A program made the position numbers and the translations under genes. The notes beneath the pieces were generated by a model. The model was given only the letters and a program-made list of their open reading frames with translations. It searched no databases and had not been told where the DNA came from. Below are positions 8,379 to 17,063 of a DNA stretch of 64,000 bases, one piece after another (positions within the stretch are counted from its first letter, which is position 1; each line of letters starts with the position of its first letter). The DNA comes from Occultella aeris (GTDB lineage Bacteria; Actinomycetota; Actinomycetes; Actinomycetales; Beutenbergiaceae): contig NZ_CACRYJ010000067.1 of NCBI RefSeq assembly GCF_902703175.1, positions 1 through 64,000 of the forward strand, read 5' to 3'.

Positions 8379-9839
8379 TCAGGGCGGGCACTCGGCCACG
8401 TCTGCGATCCGCCAGTCCCCCTCGACGAGGGCGAGCGTGAACTCCAGGCATCGCGGCGACAGTGCCACTACGGTCGCCACGTCGCCACTGCCGGCCACCG
8501 TGCGCTGGTGCTCGCCCTGGGTCAGGACAGCCCGCACCACGGACTCCTCTCCCGGTTCGCTCACCAGCTCGACGTCGGTCACCGCGGTCCCGAGCCCGGA
8601 CAACGTGAGTCCCGCCGTCGCGAGCGCCGCGAGGAGCTCGGCGTCGGCTGCGGCGGCAGGCGAACCGGGCACGCTCACCGCGGCGAGCGCCTGTGCGTCG
8701 CCCGCCGCCAACGCAACGTCCCGCGCCGCCGTCAGAGCCGGCACCGCTGCGAGCAGGGCGGCTGCCGGCGACCCACCCGTGCGGCCGGTCGGGTCCTGGG
8801 TCACGTCCGGTTCGCCGGGGCCCTGCGGATCGGAGGCCACCGGTCCCCAGCCATTGAGCGATGCCGTGCCCACGAGCGCGCCGAGCACCATCGCGGCGCA
8901 GGCGACCACCCGCCATCGCCGGGATCGGCGGTGCCGGGCGCGGCCGCGCGGGCGGCGGACCGGCCGCCGGATCGTCTCCTCCCGTCGGGCGTGCTCGCGC
9001 AGGCTGGCCCCGGCCAGGGTGCCGGCGTCCGGCAGGCGTATCGGAGTGACATCGTGCTCGATGAGCCGGGTCCGGACGTCTGTGAGGGATGGCCGGCGCC
9101 GGGGTTCGCCCGCGGTGAGCTCGCTGGTGATCTCGCGCAACGCCAGACGTTCGGCGTCCGCCACCGCCCACCGGGCGACCGCGCCGATGCTGAAGACGTC
9201 CGCCGCCGCGGACGCCTCCTGCCCCGTCCCGACCTCGGGTGCGCGGAACCCTTCCGTGCCGGCGTCGGTTCCGGTCCCGCCGACCAGGTCGACCAGTACC
9301 GGCCGGCCGGTGCCGGGGTCCGGCGGAGCCGGTGCGCCGACCGTCGCATCGGAACGTTGCCGCTGCTCGACCGCCCGCGTAGCCGGGTCCTTCGGTCCAC
9401 GCGGGGGCGTTCTCAGCAGGATGTTCGCAGGCGAGATGTCGCCGTGCACCACCCCGGCGGCGTGCAGCACGCCCACCGCGTCGGCCAGGGCGGCGACCAG
9501 GCCGAGCGTCTCGGCCAGGTCGAGACCGTGCCGCCCCGCGCGGACAGTCGCCAGGGTGGGCCCGTCGATCAGTTCCTGGACCACGGCACAGCGCCCGTCG
9601 TCGCGCTCGTGCACCGCGAGCACCCGGGCCAGCCCGGGATGGTCGAGACCACCGAGCGCGCCGAGCCGACGCCGTCGGGCCCTTGCACGGTCGTCGCCGA
9701 CCGGCTCGAACACGCGGATCGCCACCGCGCGGCCGCCGCGCGCCGGTGCCTCGCGGGCCGACCACACCCGTGACGGCGCCCCGAATCCGAGCGGTCCCGC
9801 CACCTGGTAGCCCGGGATCTCCGGCACTGTGCCGCTCAT
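8379..9839 (-). CDS. Membrane-anchored Ser/Thr protein pseudokinase
   Basis: This 486-residue protein has an N-terminal PknB-type kinase fold (about 8-260), a basic Arg-rich stretch, one transmembrane helix (about 310-330, ACAAMVLGALVGTASL) and a C-terminal extracellular region resembling an NTF2/Cys-rich-free solute domain of unknown role. Several catalytic features are altered. The glycine loop reads GFGAPSRVW, the VAIK lysine is Arg (VAIRVF), HRD is HGD (HGDISPANIL), and DFG has become DLV followed by GG. The APE motif (RAPEV) is kept. Loss of the ATP-anchoring lysine argues against normal phosphotransfer. The fold and single helix match actinobacterial sensor kinases or MviN-type pseudokinase regulators. 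No partner gene is adjacent. Confidence 0.8.
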   Translation of the reverse strand: MSGTVPEIPGYQVAGPLGFGAPSRVWSAREAPARGGRAVAIRVFEPVGDDRARARRRRLGALGGLDHPGLARVLAVHERDDGRCAVVQELIDGPTLATVRAGRHGLDLAETLGLVAALADAVGVLHAAGVVHGDISPANILLRTPPRGPKDPATRAVEQRQRSDATVGAPAPPDPGTGRPVLVDLVGGTGTDAGTEGFRAPEVGTGQEASAAADVFSIGAVARWAVADAERLALREITSELTAGEPRRRPSLTDVRTRLIEHDVTPIRLPDAGTLAGASLREHARREETIRRPVRRPRGRARHRRSRRWRVVACAAMVLGALVGTASLNGWGPVASDPQGPGEPDVTQDPTGRTGGSPAAALLAAVPALTAARDVALAAGDAQALAAVSVPGSPAAAADAELLAALATAGLTLSGLGTAVTDVELVSEPGEESVVRAVLTQGEHQRTVAGSGDVATVVALSPRCLEFTLALVEGDWRIADVAECPP

Positions 9840-9906
9840 GCCTCAAGCAAACACCGGCGTCCGGTTTCCTGCTGCGGCCATCCACAGGTGCCTGCGGCGC
9901 GCGGTC

Positions 9907-10887
9907 CTACCCCGCGAGCTGTTCCTGCCGGGCGCGACGGGCCTTGACGAATCCGTCGATCGGCCAGACTGCCGCGCCGGCGACGACGCTGACGGCGAGG
10001 ACCGACGCAACCACACCTCCCGAGCCCAGTTGCTCCACCGCATCCGTCCAGTCGGTGCGCGCCAGGTACTCGGGATTCAGCAGTGTTCCCGTGGCCAGCG
10101 TCGCCGCGATCGGCAGGGCCGCAGCGGCGGCGAGCACCAGGCTTGCGAAGACGAACCGGAAGGACCATCGCCCATGGCGCAGGAGCAGCAGCCAGAACGC
10201 GAGCTGGGCGACCAGCACCGCCAGCAGGTACCACTGGAGCCAGGCCCAGGTCGCGGGCTCGAAGAACGGCACCGAACCCGCGCCGTCCGGCGACGGGATC
10301 AGCCCGGGCCCGACGAGGATCGCCAGGGCGGCGAGCACGATCAGCACGAGATTGCTGACGACGTCGATGCGGATCTGGTTGCGCGGCGGCTCGACCACGA
10401 CCGGAAGTTCCTCCGGCTTCCACTCGAGGACGGACGTGCCGCCGCTGACCCGGTCGATGAAGGCGAACACCGCCGTCGTCCAGAAGGCGAGGTGCACCGT
10501 GACGTTGATCAGCACCACGACCGTGCCTCCGTAGATCTCGCCCATGGCGGCACCCGAGATCAGCTGCGACAGCACGTAGGCGAACGCGACGCACGGCAGC
10601 ACGATCGCGAGCAGCAGCCTCAGCAGGCGCTTCCAGAGGAGGTAGTGGGCCGGGCCGATGAGTTGCAGCGGCCGGTCCGCGTAGGCGGCGGCGAGTGCGT
10701 CAGGGTTGCCGAGCTCGGTGAGCACGTCCAACTCGGCCGCCTCGCGGTCCGCCCCGCCCTCCACCTTCGCGTCGATCGAGTCGCCGATCCGCTCGGCGAG
10801 CTCGCTGCGGAACTCGTTGCGCTGCGTCTGCGGGACGCTTCGCGCGGCGGCGAAGAGATATCGGTCGGTGAGTGTCGATGTCTTCAT
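9907..10887 (-). CDS. Permease-prefix (HAAS-like) membrane protein paired with PadR
   Basis: This 326-residue protein has an N-terminal soluble segment of about 75 residues with the pattern LPQTQRxxFRxEL and a following acidic helix. This resembles the HAAS/permease-prefix domain found in proteins encoded next to PadR regulators. Six hydrophobic helices follow. The ATG at 10887 overlaps the padR stop by four bases (ATGA), so it is translationally coupled and very likely under PadR control. In this arrangement the membrane protein is usually of unknown function, sometimes linked to envelope stress or drug efflux. Confidence 0.8.
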   Translation of the reverse strand: MKTSTLTDRYLFAAARSVPQTQRNEFRSELAERIGDSIDAKVEGGADREAAELDVLTELGNPDALAAAYADRPLQLIGPAHYLLWKRLLRLLLAIVLPCVAFAYVLSQLISGAAMGEIYGGTVVVLINVTVHLAFWTTAVFAFIDRVSGGTSVLEWKPEELPVVVEPPRNQIRIDVVSNLVLIVLAALAILVGPGLIPSPDGAGSVPFFEPATWAWLQWYLLAVLVAQLAFWLLLLRHGRWSFRFVFASLVLAAAAALPIAATLATGTLLNPEYLARTDWTDAVEQLGSGGVVASVLAVSVVAGAAVWPIDGFVKARRARQEQLAG

Positions 10888-11234
10888 GATTCCCCTCCGT
10901 CGACCAGGCCGCGCAGCGCGGCGTCCAGTCGGTGCCAGTCGTCTGTGAGGACCCGGGCGAGCCGGTCCCCTTCGGGCGAGGTGCGATAGAACTTGCGTGG
11001 TCGCGCCTCCCCCGTGCTCCACTCACTCGTGACCAGGCCCTGCTTCTCGAGCCGGCGGAGCAACGGATAGAGGGTGTTCGCGTCGACGTCGATGCCGTCG
11101 GTGCCCAGCGACTCGAGCAGCGCGTAGCCGTAGTCGGGAGTGCGCAACCGGAGCAGGCACGCGAGGCCGACGGTGCCACGCCGCAGTTCCTGCCGGTGGC
11201 TCGCCTCGATCTCGTCGAACTCATCCCCATACAC
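10884..11234 (-). CDS. PadR-family transcriptional regulator
   Basis: This 116-residue winged-helix repressor has the PadR core VGLACLLRLRTPDYGYALLE, followed by a recognition helix in DANTLYPLLRRLEKQGLV and a short C-terminal dimerisation helix. The GTG at 11234 has no Shine-Dalgarno sequence, but a TATAGT -10 hexamer (11247-11242 on this strand) sits about 7 bases upstream. A leaderless mRNA is therefore likely. It overlaps the downstream membrane gene by 4 bp. Autoregulation through the palindrome at 11239-11254 is inferred. Confidence 0.88.
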   Translation of the reverse strand: MYGDEFDEIEASHRQELRRGTVGLACLLRLRTPDYGYALLESLGTDGIDVDANTLYPLLRRLEKQGLVTSEWSTGEARPRKFYRTSPEGDRLARVLTDDWHRLDAALRGLVDGGES

Positions 11235-11238
11235 ACAT

Positions 11239-11254
11239 CACACTATACTGTGTG
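11239..11254. promoter_or_regulatory. Candidate PadR operator overlapping the padR promoter
   Basis: The inverted repeat CACAC-N6-GTGTG encloses the TATAGT/TATACT -10 region, and a second GTGTG-T-CACAC copy abuts it up to about 11260. Repressor bound here would block the padR/membrane-protein promoter directly. Confidence 0.6.
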
Positions 11255-11357
11255 TCACACACTAATGGAAGACGAACAGGTCACAGCGCGGGCCTACTAG
11301 GTCTACCGGGGCGAGTTCGGGGGCCGAACGGTGCTCCCGCGCAAGCGCCACAGGACG

Positions 11358-12290
11358 TCACGCTTGCGCGGAGGCAGTCCCGACACGCACTCGGGGACCG
11401 TCGAGCACCGGAGCACCGTCGGTCCACCTCAGCTCGGTGAGCCACATCGTGCGCCCCGGAGCCTTGGCGCCGACGGCGTCCGGCGGCCACGCGTGGTGGA
11501 CGTACCAGGTGCGTCCACTGGTCTCGACAACCATCCCGTGCCCGGGCCCGGCGGCATCGTCCGTACTGCGCATGAGGGGGACATCGGTCGGTTTCGTGTA
11601 CGGCCCCAGTAGCTCGTCGGCGACGACGTAGCCCACACCGTAGTCGGCTGACGCGTAGTCGTTCGCCGAGTAGAAGAGGACGTACCGGCCATCATGGATC
11701 CACAGGAACGGCCCCTCGACGAGGTTGCCCTCCCAGGCCTGGTCATGGGTGATAAGCCTCTGCGGCTCCCCCACGAGTTCGAGCCCGTCGGGGCTCAACT
11801 GCTGGAGGTACACCCAGCTCTCGACGCCGATATGGTTGCCGTCGTTCTTCCAGAGCAGGTATCGGGTGCCGTCGACATCGGTGAACGGGCTCGCATCGAT
11901 CGATCCACCCTCGTCGTGCTGACCGATGAACGGCACCTCGGCGGTGTCTTCGAACGGCCCCTCGGGTGAGGCGGCGACGGCGATCCCGATGCACTGGTTC
12001 CGGGTCACCCGCTCCGTCGCGGTGTAGTAGGCCACGTAGCGGTCGGTGCCGAACGCCGCGATCTCGGGAGCCCAGTGGCGTCCGGCGACGGACCAGGGGG
12101 CCAGCCTCGGCATGCCATCGCCCACCACGTCCCAGGTGACGAGGTCGTCCGACCGCAGGATCGGAAGGGTGCCGAGCTCGCCCTGGGTGGCGTACCCGTA
12201 CCACCGACCGTCCACCTCCAGCACGAACGGGTCGGGAAAGTTCCGGGCGTGGACGGGGTTCGTGAAGGTCACGGTGCCACGGGTGCTCAC
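11358..12290 (-). CDS. Cytoplasmic glycoside hydrolase family 43 enzyme
   Basis: This 310-residue five-bladed beta-propeller glycosidase has no signal peptide, so it probably acts on imported oligosaccharides. The GH43 catalytic triad is visible: general base D20 in NFPDP, pKa modulator D132 in GSIDASPF, and acid E192 in VEGPFLW. The GTG at 12290 overlaps the stop of the upstream secreted GH43 gene (GTGA), which means translational coupling; a longer upstream reading is Arg-rich shadow. Specificity (arabinofuranosidase or xylosidase) cannot be decided from sequence. Together the two enzymes suggest extracellular trimming followed by intracellular release of arabinose or xylose. Confidence 0.85.
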   Translation of the reverse strand: MSTRGTVTFTNPVHARNFPDPFVLEVDGRWYGYATQGELGTLPILRSDDLVTWDVVGDGMPRLAPWSVAGRHWAPEIAAFGTDRYVAYYTATERVTRNQCIGIAVAASPEGPFEDTAEVPFIGQHDEGGSIDASPFTDVDGTRYLLWKNDGNHIGVESWVYLQQLSPDGLELVGEPQRLITHDQAWEGNLVEGPFLWIHDGRYVLFYSANDYASADYGVGYVVADELLGPYTKPTDVPLMRSTDDAAGPGHGMVVETSGRTWYVHHAWPPDAVGAKAPGRTMWLTELRWTDGAPVLDGPRVRVGTASAQA

Positions 12291-14602
12291 CGGACGTCGA
12301 ACACCCGGACGTAGTCGAACGTGGCGACCGCCGGCGGAGCGGCGCCGCCGCCGGCGTACAGCCCGATCCGGGGGTCGGATCCGGCCGGCAGCGTCCACGT
12401 CGCTCCCCATCGCCACGACTGTCCGTCGCGTGAGGTCGCGGAGCGGTAGAGCAGGTCACCGGTGGCCGGATCGACGGTGTGGTGCAGCTGCAGCCATATC
12501 GTCGGTGCGACCGGCCCGCCGAGGTGCGCGCCCCAGTTGAACCGCCCGTCCTCCACCAGTTCCTTGCCGAACTCCGCCTGCCGGCTGCTCCAGATCGCGA
12601 CCGTGCCCAGGCGCAGGAAGTCGTCATCGGAGTTGTGGACGATCAGCCCGGCCTGCTGGTAGTTGCGGATCGTGTCCACCCCGAGGTCCAGGGTCACGCG
12701 GGTCTGCATGATCCACTCCCCCTCCGGAGCGTCCCGGAGCAGGAGGGCTCCCGTGTTGCCCTCGCCGACGATGTCGACCGACTCGAGCGGCCACTGGAGC
12801 TGGGCGTCCGTGACGGTGGTCCCGGTGGCGGGGCGCACCCACTCCCAGCCGGGCTGCAGGTCACCGTCGAACTCCTCTGCGAAGAGCACGGAGCCGGGTT
12901 CCGGCTCGGCGACCCGCTCCGTCGCCGGAGTGTGTGCCGCGACGACGCTCAGGTTGTCCACCTGCACGGCGCCACCGGTGGACGCCAGCTCGACGGGTCG
13001 CTGCTTCTGCGCGCCCCGCGGCAGGTCGATCTCCACCTCGGCGAGCACGTCGCCGAGGCGGCTCTCCGACAGGACCGCGCGCAGGACGCCGTCGCGCGCC
13101 TCGACGGTCACTGAGGTGAAGGCGTCCGGACTGAACAGGCTCGTCAGCGGAGCCGCCTCGACCGTGGTGCGAGCGCCCTGCGTCACCTCCGCACGCAGTT
13201 CCCCGGTGGTCCGGTCGACGGTGACCGCGATCGCGTTGCGCCCAGCCTGCGCCAAGCCCACCGCGAACGTCTGAGCGTCGTCGAGGAATCGGACGTCGGC
13301 CTCCACGCGCACGTCCCTCGGGGTCGGGCGGTTCGAGACCACGCGCGCGGCCTCGCCCGTCGAGTCGAGCACGCCGACCCCGCCGGCGTCGTTGAGATCC
13401 TCGACAGCGGCGTGCCAGGTCCCCGCGGTGGCGCGCAGGGCCTGGTTCGCGGCCGGGTCGCCCTGGTCGATCCCGAGCGCCGATCCCGTCACGGGTCCGG
13501 TCAACGATCCCTCCGTCGGTCCGGCACCCGCATTGGCGACCGGCCAGCCGTCGATCCAGTCCAGTCGGTCGACGAACGTTGGCCGCTCGTTCACCCCACC
13601 CGGGGCATCGAGCCAGGCGTCGTCGCGTTCGATGCCGTGATAGAGGATCCAGTCCTGACCGCTGGTGTCGGTGAAGATCGCGTGGTGCCCCACGCCGATG
13701 ATGGAGTTCCCGTTCTGGGCGAGGACCTGCGTGCCGCCAACCCGGGAATCGAGCAGCGAGACGCCCTCGTGGTCGACGAACGGGCCGCGCGGCGAGGTGG
13801 ACCGCCCCGCATACACGCTGTACCCGGTCACCGGCCCGGCGCAGCAGTTCGCCGACGACGCGGTGAGGTAGTAGTAGCCGTCGCGCTTCACCACGAACGA
13901 GCCCTCGTACCGGTCGGGCCGCGCCACCCGGGTCGGCTCTCCGACGGCCGTGAGGCCGCTCTCGTCGAGCTCGGTGACCCACAGGCCGCCGTGATACCCG
14001 CCGAAGTACAGGTACCGGACGCCGTCGTCGTCGACGAACAGCGCGGGGTCGATGGTGTTGAAGTAGCCGTCACCGCCGTCGGATCGAGGCTCGACGACGG
14101 CGGCGCCTGAGTCGGTCCAGGGTCCGGCCGGGGTGGGCGCAGTGGCCGCGCCGATCGCGTAGTTCGACCCACCGGGGTCTGCCACCGTGTCGGTCACGGT
14201 GTAGTAGAGAACGTACTCTCCGGCCACGTACCGGATGTCCGGCGCCCAGAGGAAGGAGCCCGACGTCGCCCAGTCGGGCCGGGTCTCGTCGTCGAAGACG
14301 GTGCCCAGGTACTCCCAGCTGGAGAAGTCGTGGCTGCGCGCGATGTGCATCAGACCGAACGGGCTCGGCGCCTCGGTGAGCGGGTCGCTCGTCGCGTACA
14401 TGTACCAATAGCCGTCCTTGCCGCGGATGATCGCGGGATCGGCGTAGGTGTCGGAGAACTCGTCCGAGATCGGGTTCGTCACGGTCACGGCCGGTGGAGC
14501 TGACGACGACGGGGCCGGACCTGCTGTCGCGGCCTGGAGCCCGGAGCCGAGCAGGCACAGGCTGGCTGCAGCGGCAAGGACCGCACGGATACAGGGACGC
14601 AT
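12287..14602 (-). CDS. Secreted GH43 glycosidase with C-terminal beta-sandwich domains
   Basis: This 771-residue exported enzyme has a signal peptide of about 28 residues (MRPCIRAVLAAAASLCLLGS), then a GH43 propeller (about 40-370). The triad is D55 in YADPAI, D185 in NTIDPAL and E233 in RYEGSF. Two further beta-rich regions follow (about 390-560 and 565-771). The last resembles the concanavalin-like domain of beta-xylosidases, where the substrate pocket can be completed. A GAAAGG ribosome site precedes the ATG at 14602. It is followed without a gap by the cytoplasmic GH43 gene. A LacI-type palindrome lies about 70 bp upstream. Confidence 0.88.
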   Translation of the reverse strand: MRPCIRAVLAAAASLCLLGSGLQAATAGPAPSSSAPPAVTVTNPISDEFSDTYADPAIIRGKDGYWYMYATSDPLTEAPSPFGLMHIARSHDFSSWEYLGTVFDDETRPDWATSGSFLWAPDIRYVAGEYVLYYTVTDTVADPGGSNYAIGAATAPTPAGPWTDSGAAVVEPRSDGGDGYFNTIDPALFVDDDGVRYLYFGGYHGGLWVTELDESGLTAVGEPTRVARPDRYEGSFVVKRDGYYYLTASSANCCAGPVTGYSVYAGRSTSPRGPFVDHEGVSLLDSRVGGTQVLAQNGNSIIGVGHHAIFTDTSGQDWILYHGIERDDAWLDAPGGVNERPTFVDRLDWIDGWPVANAGAGPTEGSLTGPVTGSALGIDQGDPAANQALRATAGTWHAAVEDLNDAGGVGVLDSTGEAARVVSNRPTPRDVRVEADVRFLDDAQTFAVGLAQAGRNAIAVTVDRTTGELRAEVTQGARTTVEAAPLTSLFSPDAFTSVTVEARDGVLRAVLSESRLGDVLAEVEIDLPRGAQKQRPVELASTGGAVQVDNLSVVAAHTPATERVAEPEPGSVLFAEEFDGDLQPGWEWVRPATGTTVTDAQLQWPLESVDIVGEGNTGALLLRDAPEGEWIMQTRVTLDLGVDTIRNYQQAGLIVHNSDDDFLRLGTVAIWSSRQAEFGKELVEDGRFNWGAHLGGPVAPTIWLQLHHTVDPATGDLLYRSATSRDGQSWRWGATWTLPAGSDPRIGLYAGGGAAPPAVATFDYVRVFDVR

Positions 14603-14668
14603 GGGTGTCAACCTTTCGGACCGCGACAGCTTCGGTGATGTGGCGCCTGCGTCCTGTCTAGCGAAATC

Positions 14669-14682
14669 TTCCAACGTTGTAA
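14669..14682. promoter_or_regulatory. Candidate LacI-family operator before the GH43 pair
   Basis: The 8-bp perfect palindrome CAACGTTG sits within TTCCAACGTTGTAA, centred on CG as LacI/GalR sites are. It is 67 bp upstream of the secreted GH43 start, in the only AT-richer patch of the gap. The LacI gene at 20779 is the obvious candidate regulator, but this site differs from the two CGCG-centred sites near the transporter. Confidence 0.5.
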
Positions 14683-14738
14683 AGGGGGTGGCGGGTCCTG
14701 CCGGCCGAGCGAGCCCCGGGCGTCGTCGCCCGCGTGCG

Positions 14739-14773
14739 GGCGAGGGCGGCGGTGCGTACGCGCCGCCCTCGCC
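14739..14773. terminator. GC-rich hairpin after the transporter/759-aa operon
   Basis: A perfect 13-bp stem (14739-14751 with 14761-14773) and 9-base loop start two bases beyond the stop codon of the 759-residue protein gene. There is no T-tract. It probably separates the transporter operon from the GH43 pair, which has its own promoter region. Confidence 0.6.
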
Positions 14774-14775
14774 GG

Positions 14776-17055
14776 TCAGCGCGTGTGCTCGATGACGCGC
14801 GCCTGGAGTGGCGCGACGCTCAGCGAGCCCGACGCGGACCCGCCGGACGTGAGTTCCCGACCGCCGCCGTCGGGCACCTCGAAGAGCACCTCCGACTCGG
14901 TGGGGTTCACCACGACCGTCCAGGACCGCCGGTCCGCGGACCGCACCCGCCACGCCCGGGCACCGCCGGCCTCCGGCACCGCGACGCAGGCCGGGGCCGA
15001 CGACTCCGGGCCGGGGTCCTCCACGTGGACCAGGTAGGCCGCATCCACGATCGGAGTCCGCGGAGGGATGTACGCGGGACCTCCGAACGCACCGATGGCG
15101 AGCGTCTCGACGCCCAGCGAACGCAGTGCGGGGCCACCGTGGGGCGCCGTCCGTCGCAGCAGCTGCACGGGCTGGGCATCCAGGGACCGAACGGTCAGCC
15201 GTCCGTCGACGCTGACCTCGGAGCCCAGATCGCGCACAGACTCCTCGGTCGCGGGGCCAGCGAGGGTGAGTGTCTCGTCCCCCGTTCGCAGCAGCCGACG
15301 GTGGGCGTTGTAGGTGTCGTTCGGGATGCCCAGGTTCAGCCCGTGGCCGCCGAGCAGGCCGACATGCCAGTCCGACGTGGTGACGAGTTGGAGGCCGAGG
15401 ACCGTGGCGTCGTCCGGAAGCGCGATCATCGCTATCACGCTCACGGCTCCGGGCCCACCGCTCCAGCCCTCGGCGATCGTGAGCTCGGCGCCCTCGGCGA
15501 CCTGCCCGACGGTCGCGAAACCACCGGCGAAGCTGCCCTGCCAGTACTGCAGAACCCGGCGGGACGGTTTGCCGGAACCGTACTGACCCAGAGCCGCCTG
15601 ATCGCCCTCGAAACTCAACTGCGGAGCGAGGTTCAGGTGATACTCGGCCAGGTCTCCGCGCTCGACCGGCAGGCAGAGCCCCTGGGTCGTGGTGAATGCG
15701 CGCCAGCTGTGTGCGGCGAACCGCCGCGCCCCGCGGGTGACCAGCACTCCGTGCTCGTCGTCGTGCCAGACGTCATCCTGCGCGGCGGCAGTACGGACGG
15801 GCACCACCGGGGTCGGCACGGTCCGGTCCGGTACCGCCGGGAGCCCCGCCACCCGCGCACCGTCGAGGTTGGCGGCGACGACGGCCAGGGCGTTGGCGCG
15901 GTCCGCCTCGAGCCGCACGTAGTAGTAGGGGCGCCGACGGGCCAGGTGATCGAACCGGCGCCGGTAGAAGGCACCCTTCTCGTTCGGCTCGGCATCGACC
16001 AGGTCCAGGTAGGCCGCGACCAGATCCGCCGCCCCGGCATCACCCAGGTGGTGCTGTGCGTAGAGCGCGCCGACGGGCACGTACTCCTGGCAGTAGGCGT
16101 ACCGGACCCGGCTGTCCCCACCGATCCGGATCAGCCTGCCGTCGGGTGTGACGCAGGAACTCAGCCGATCCCAGAGCATGTCCTGGTGCAGGTGCAGGGA
16201 CTCCGGGACCGGCAGGCCGGCACGCACCTGGTCGAAGTAGAGCAGTGCCGCCTGGCTCGCGCAGATGGCCATGTACCCGGCGTTGAGATAGCCGTGGTGG
16301 TCCAGCGCCATCGAGTCGAAGAAATTGGCACCGAGGTGCCGTTCCCGCAGTGGCCGCCCGTCGTAGATCGTCTCGTCGGTGGCGTCGGCCGCGAGGGAGA
16401 CCCCGTTGGCCAGGAACCGCAGGGCCGCCTCCCGGAAGCGCGGCGCCTGCTCGGCGTCGGGCCAGCGGGTGGCCGTTCGCCACAACAACGCCCCGTTCCA
16501 GAGGTTCGACTCGGGGTGGTTGTGCCCTGAGGCGTCCCAGACGTCGGCCTGGACGCCCGGGTCCTTGCCGCGGTGATAGTCGGTGGTGAGCCACTCGGAC
16601 TCGCTGAAGAGCACGGCCCGTGCCGCGTCCGCGACGCCGGTCGCACCCTGGCCCCGCAGGAGTTCGACTCCGAACCAGGCCCGTTCGATGCCGAGGGCAC
16701 TGATCCAGGTGTGCCCCCACTGCGTCCCGTCGGCACACGTGCCGGTGCCGGACACGTGCGAGTCCCAGGAGAACCGGTAGCTGGCCTCGGCACGCCTGCG
16801 GGCGAACGCCCTGGTCCCGGGATCGTCATGGTGGACCGCGACGACGGCCGCTGCCGAGGCGTACTTGAGGTTCGTCTGCGCCCCCCAGACGTTGTAGCCG
16901 GTACCGAACCAGCCGGTCCCGTCGGGACCGTCCGTCCACCACGGCTCCATCGCGTGCAGCCAGCGGCCGAGGCGCGCCACGATCCGGGTGTGCTGCCGGT
17001 CGACGCCGACCACCTGCGGGTCCGAACCGGTCAGCTGCTGCTCGGTTGCGCTCAT
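14776..17055 (-). CDS. Large cytoplasmic protein, possible glycosidase or polysaccharide lyase, family not recognised
   Basis: This 759-residue protein without signal peptide or membrane segment lies between the sugar importer and two GH43 genes. The first 400 residues are rich in paired helices with conserved-looking aromatic and histidine clusters (WFGTGYNVWGAQTNLKY, SGHNHPESNLWNGALLW, DSMALDHHGYLNAGYM). This would suit an alpha/alpha toroid. The last 350 residues are beta-rich. That two-part architecture is shared by several polysaccharide lyase and glycosidase families, but I cannot assign one. The ATG at 17055 has AGGGG 11 bases upstream. A GTG at 17067 overlaps the binding-protein stop and would add four residues. 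The context implies a role in oligosaccharide breakdown. Confidence 0.75.
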   Translation of the reverse strand: MSATEQQLTGSDPQVVGVDRQHTRIVARLGRWLHAMEPWWTDGPDGTGWFGTGYNVWGAQTNLKYASAAAVVAVHHDDPGTRAFARRRAEASYRFSWDSHVSGTGTCADGTQWGHTWISALGIERAWFGVELLRGQGATGVADAARAVLFSESEWLTTDYHRGKDPGVQADVWDASGHNHPESNLWNGALLWRTATRWPDAEQAPRFREAALRFLANGVSLAADATDETIYDGRPLRERHLGANFFDSMALDHHGYLNAGYMAICASQAALLYFDQVRAGLPVPESLHLHQDMLWDRLSSCVTPDGRLIRIGGDSRVRYAYCQEYVPVGALYAQHHLGDAGAADLVAAYLDLVDAEPNEKGAFYRRRFDHLARRRPYYYVRLEADRANALAVVAANLDGARVAGLPAVPDRTVPTPVVPVRTAAAQDDVWHDDEHGVLVTRGARRFAAHSWRAFTTTQGLCLPVERGDLAEYHLNLAPQLSFEGDQAALGQYGSGKPSRRVLQYWQGSFAGGFATVGQVAEGAELTIAEGWSGGPGAVSVIAMIALPDDATVLGLQLVTTSDWHVGLLGGHGLNLGIPNDTYNAHRRLLRTGDETLTLAGPATEESVRDLGSEVSVDGRLTVRSLDAQPVQLLRRTAPHGGPALRSLGVETLAIGAFGGPAYIPPRTPIVDAAYLVHVEDPGPESSAPACVAVPEAGGARAWRVRSADRRSWTVVVNPTESEVLFEVPDGGGRELTSGGSASGSLSVAPLQARVIEHTR

Positions 17056-17063
17056 TCGGGCGT

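Noticed and set aside
7038-9810. Long open frames on the plus strand antisense to ndh and the pseudokinase gene
   Set aside because: Their products are Arg/Pro/Gly-rich with no motif. They arise from high third-position GC of the two real minus-strand genes, which have full family signatures.
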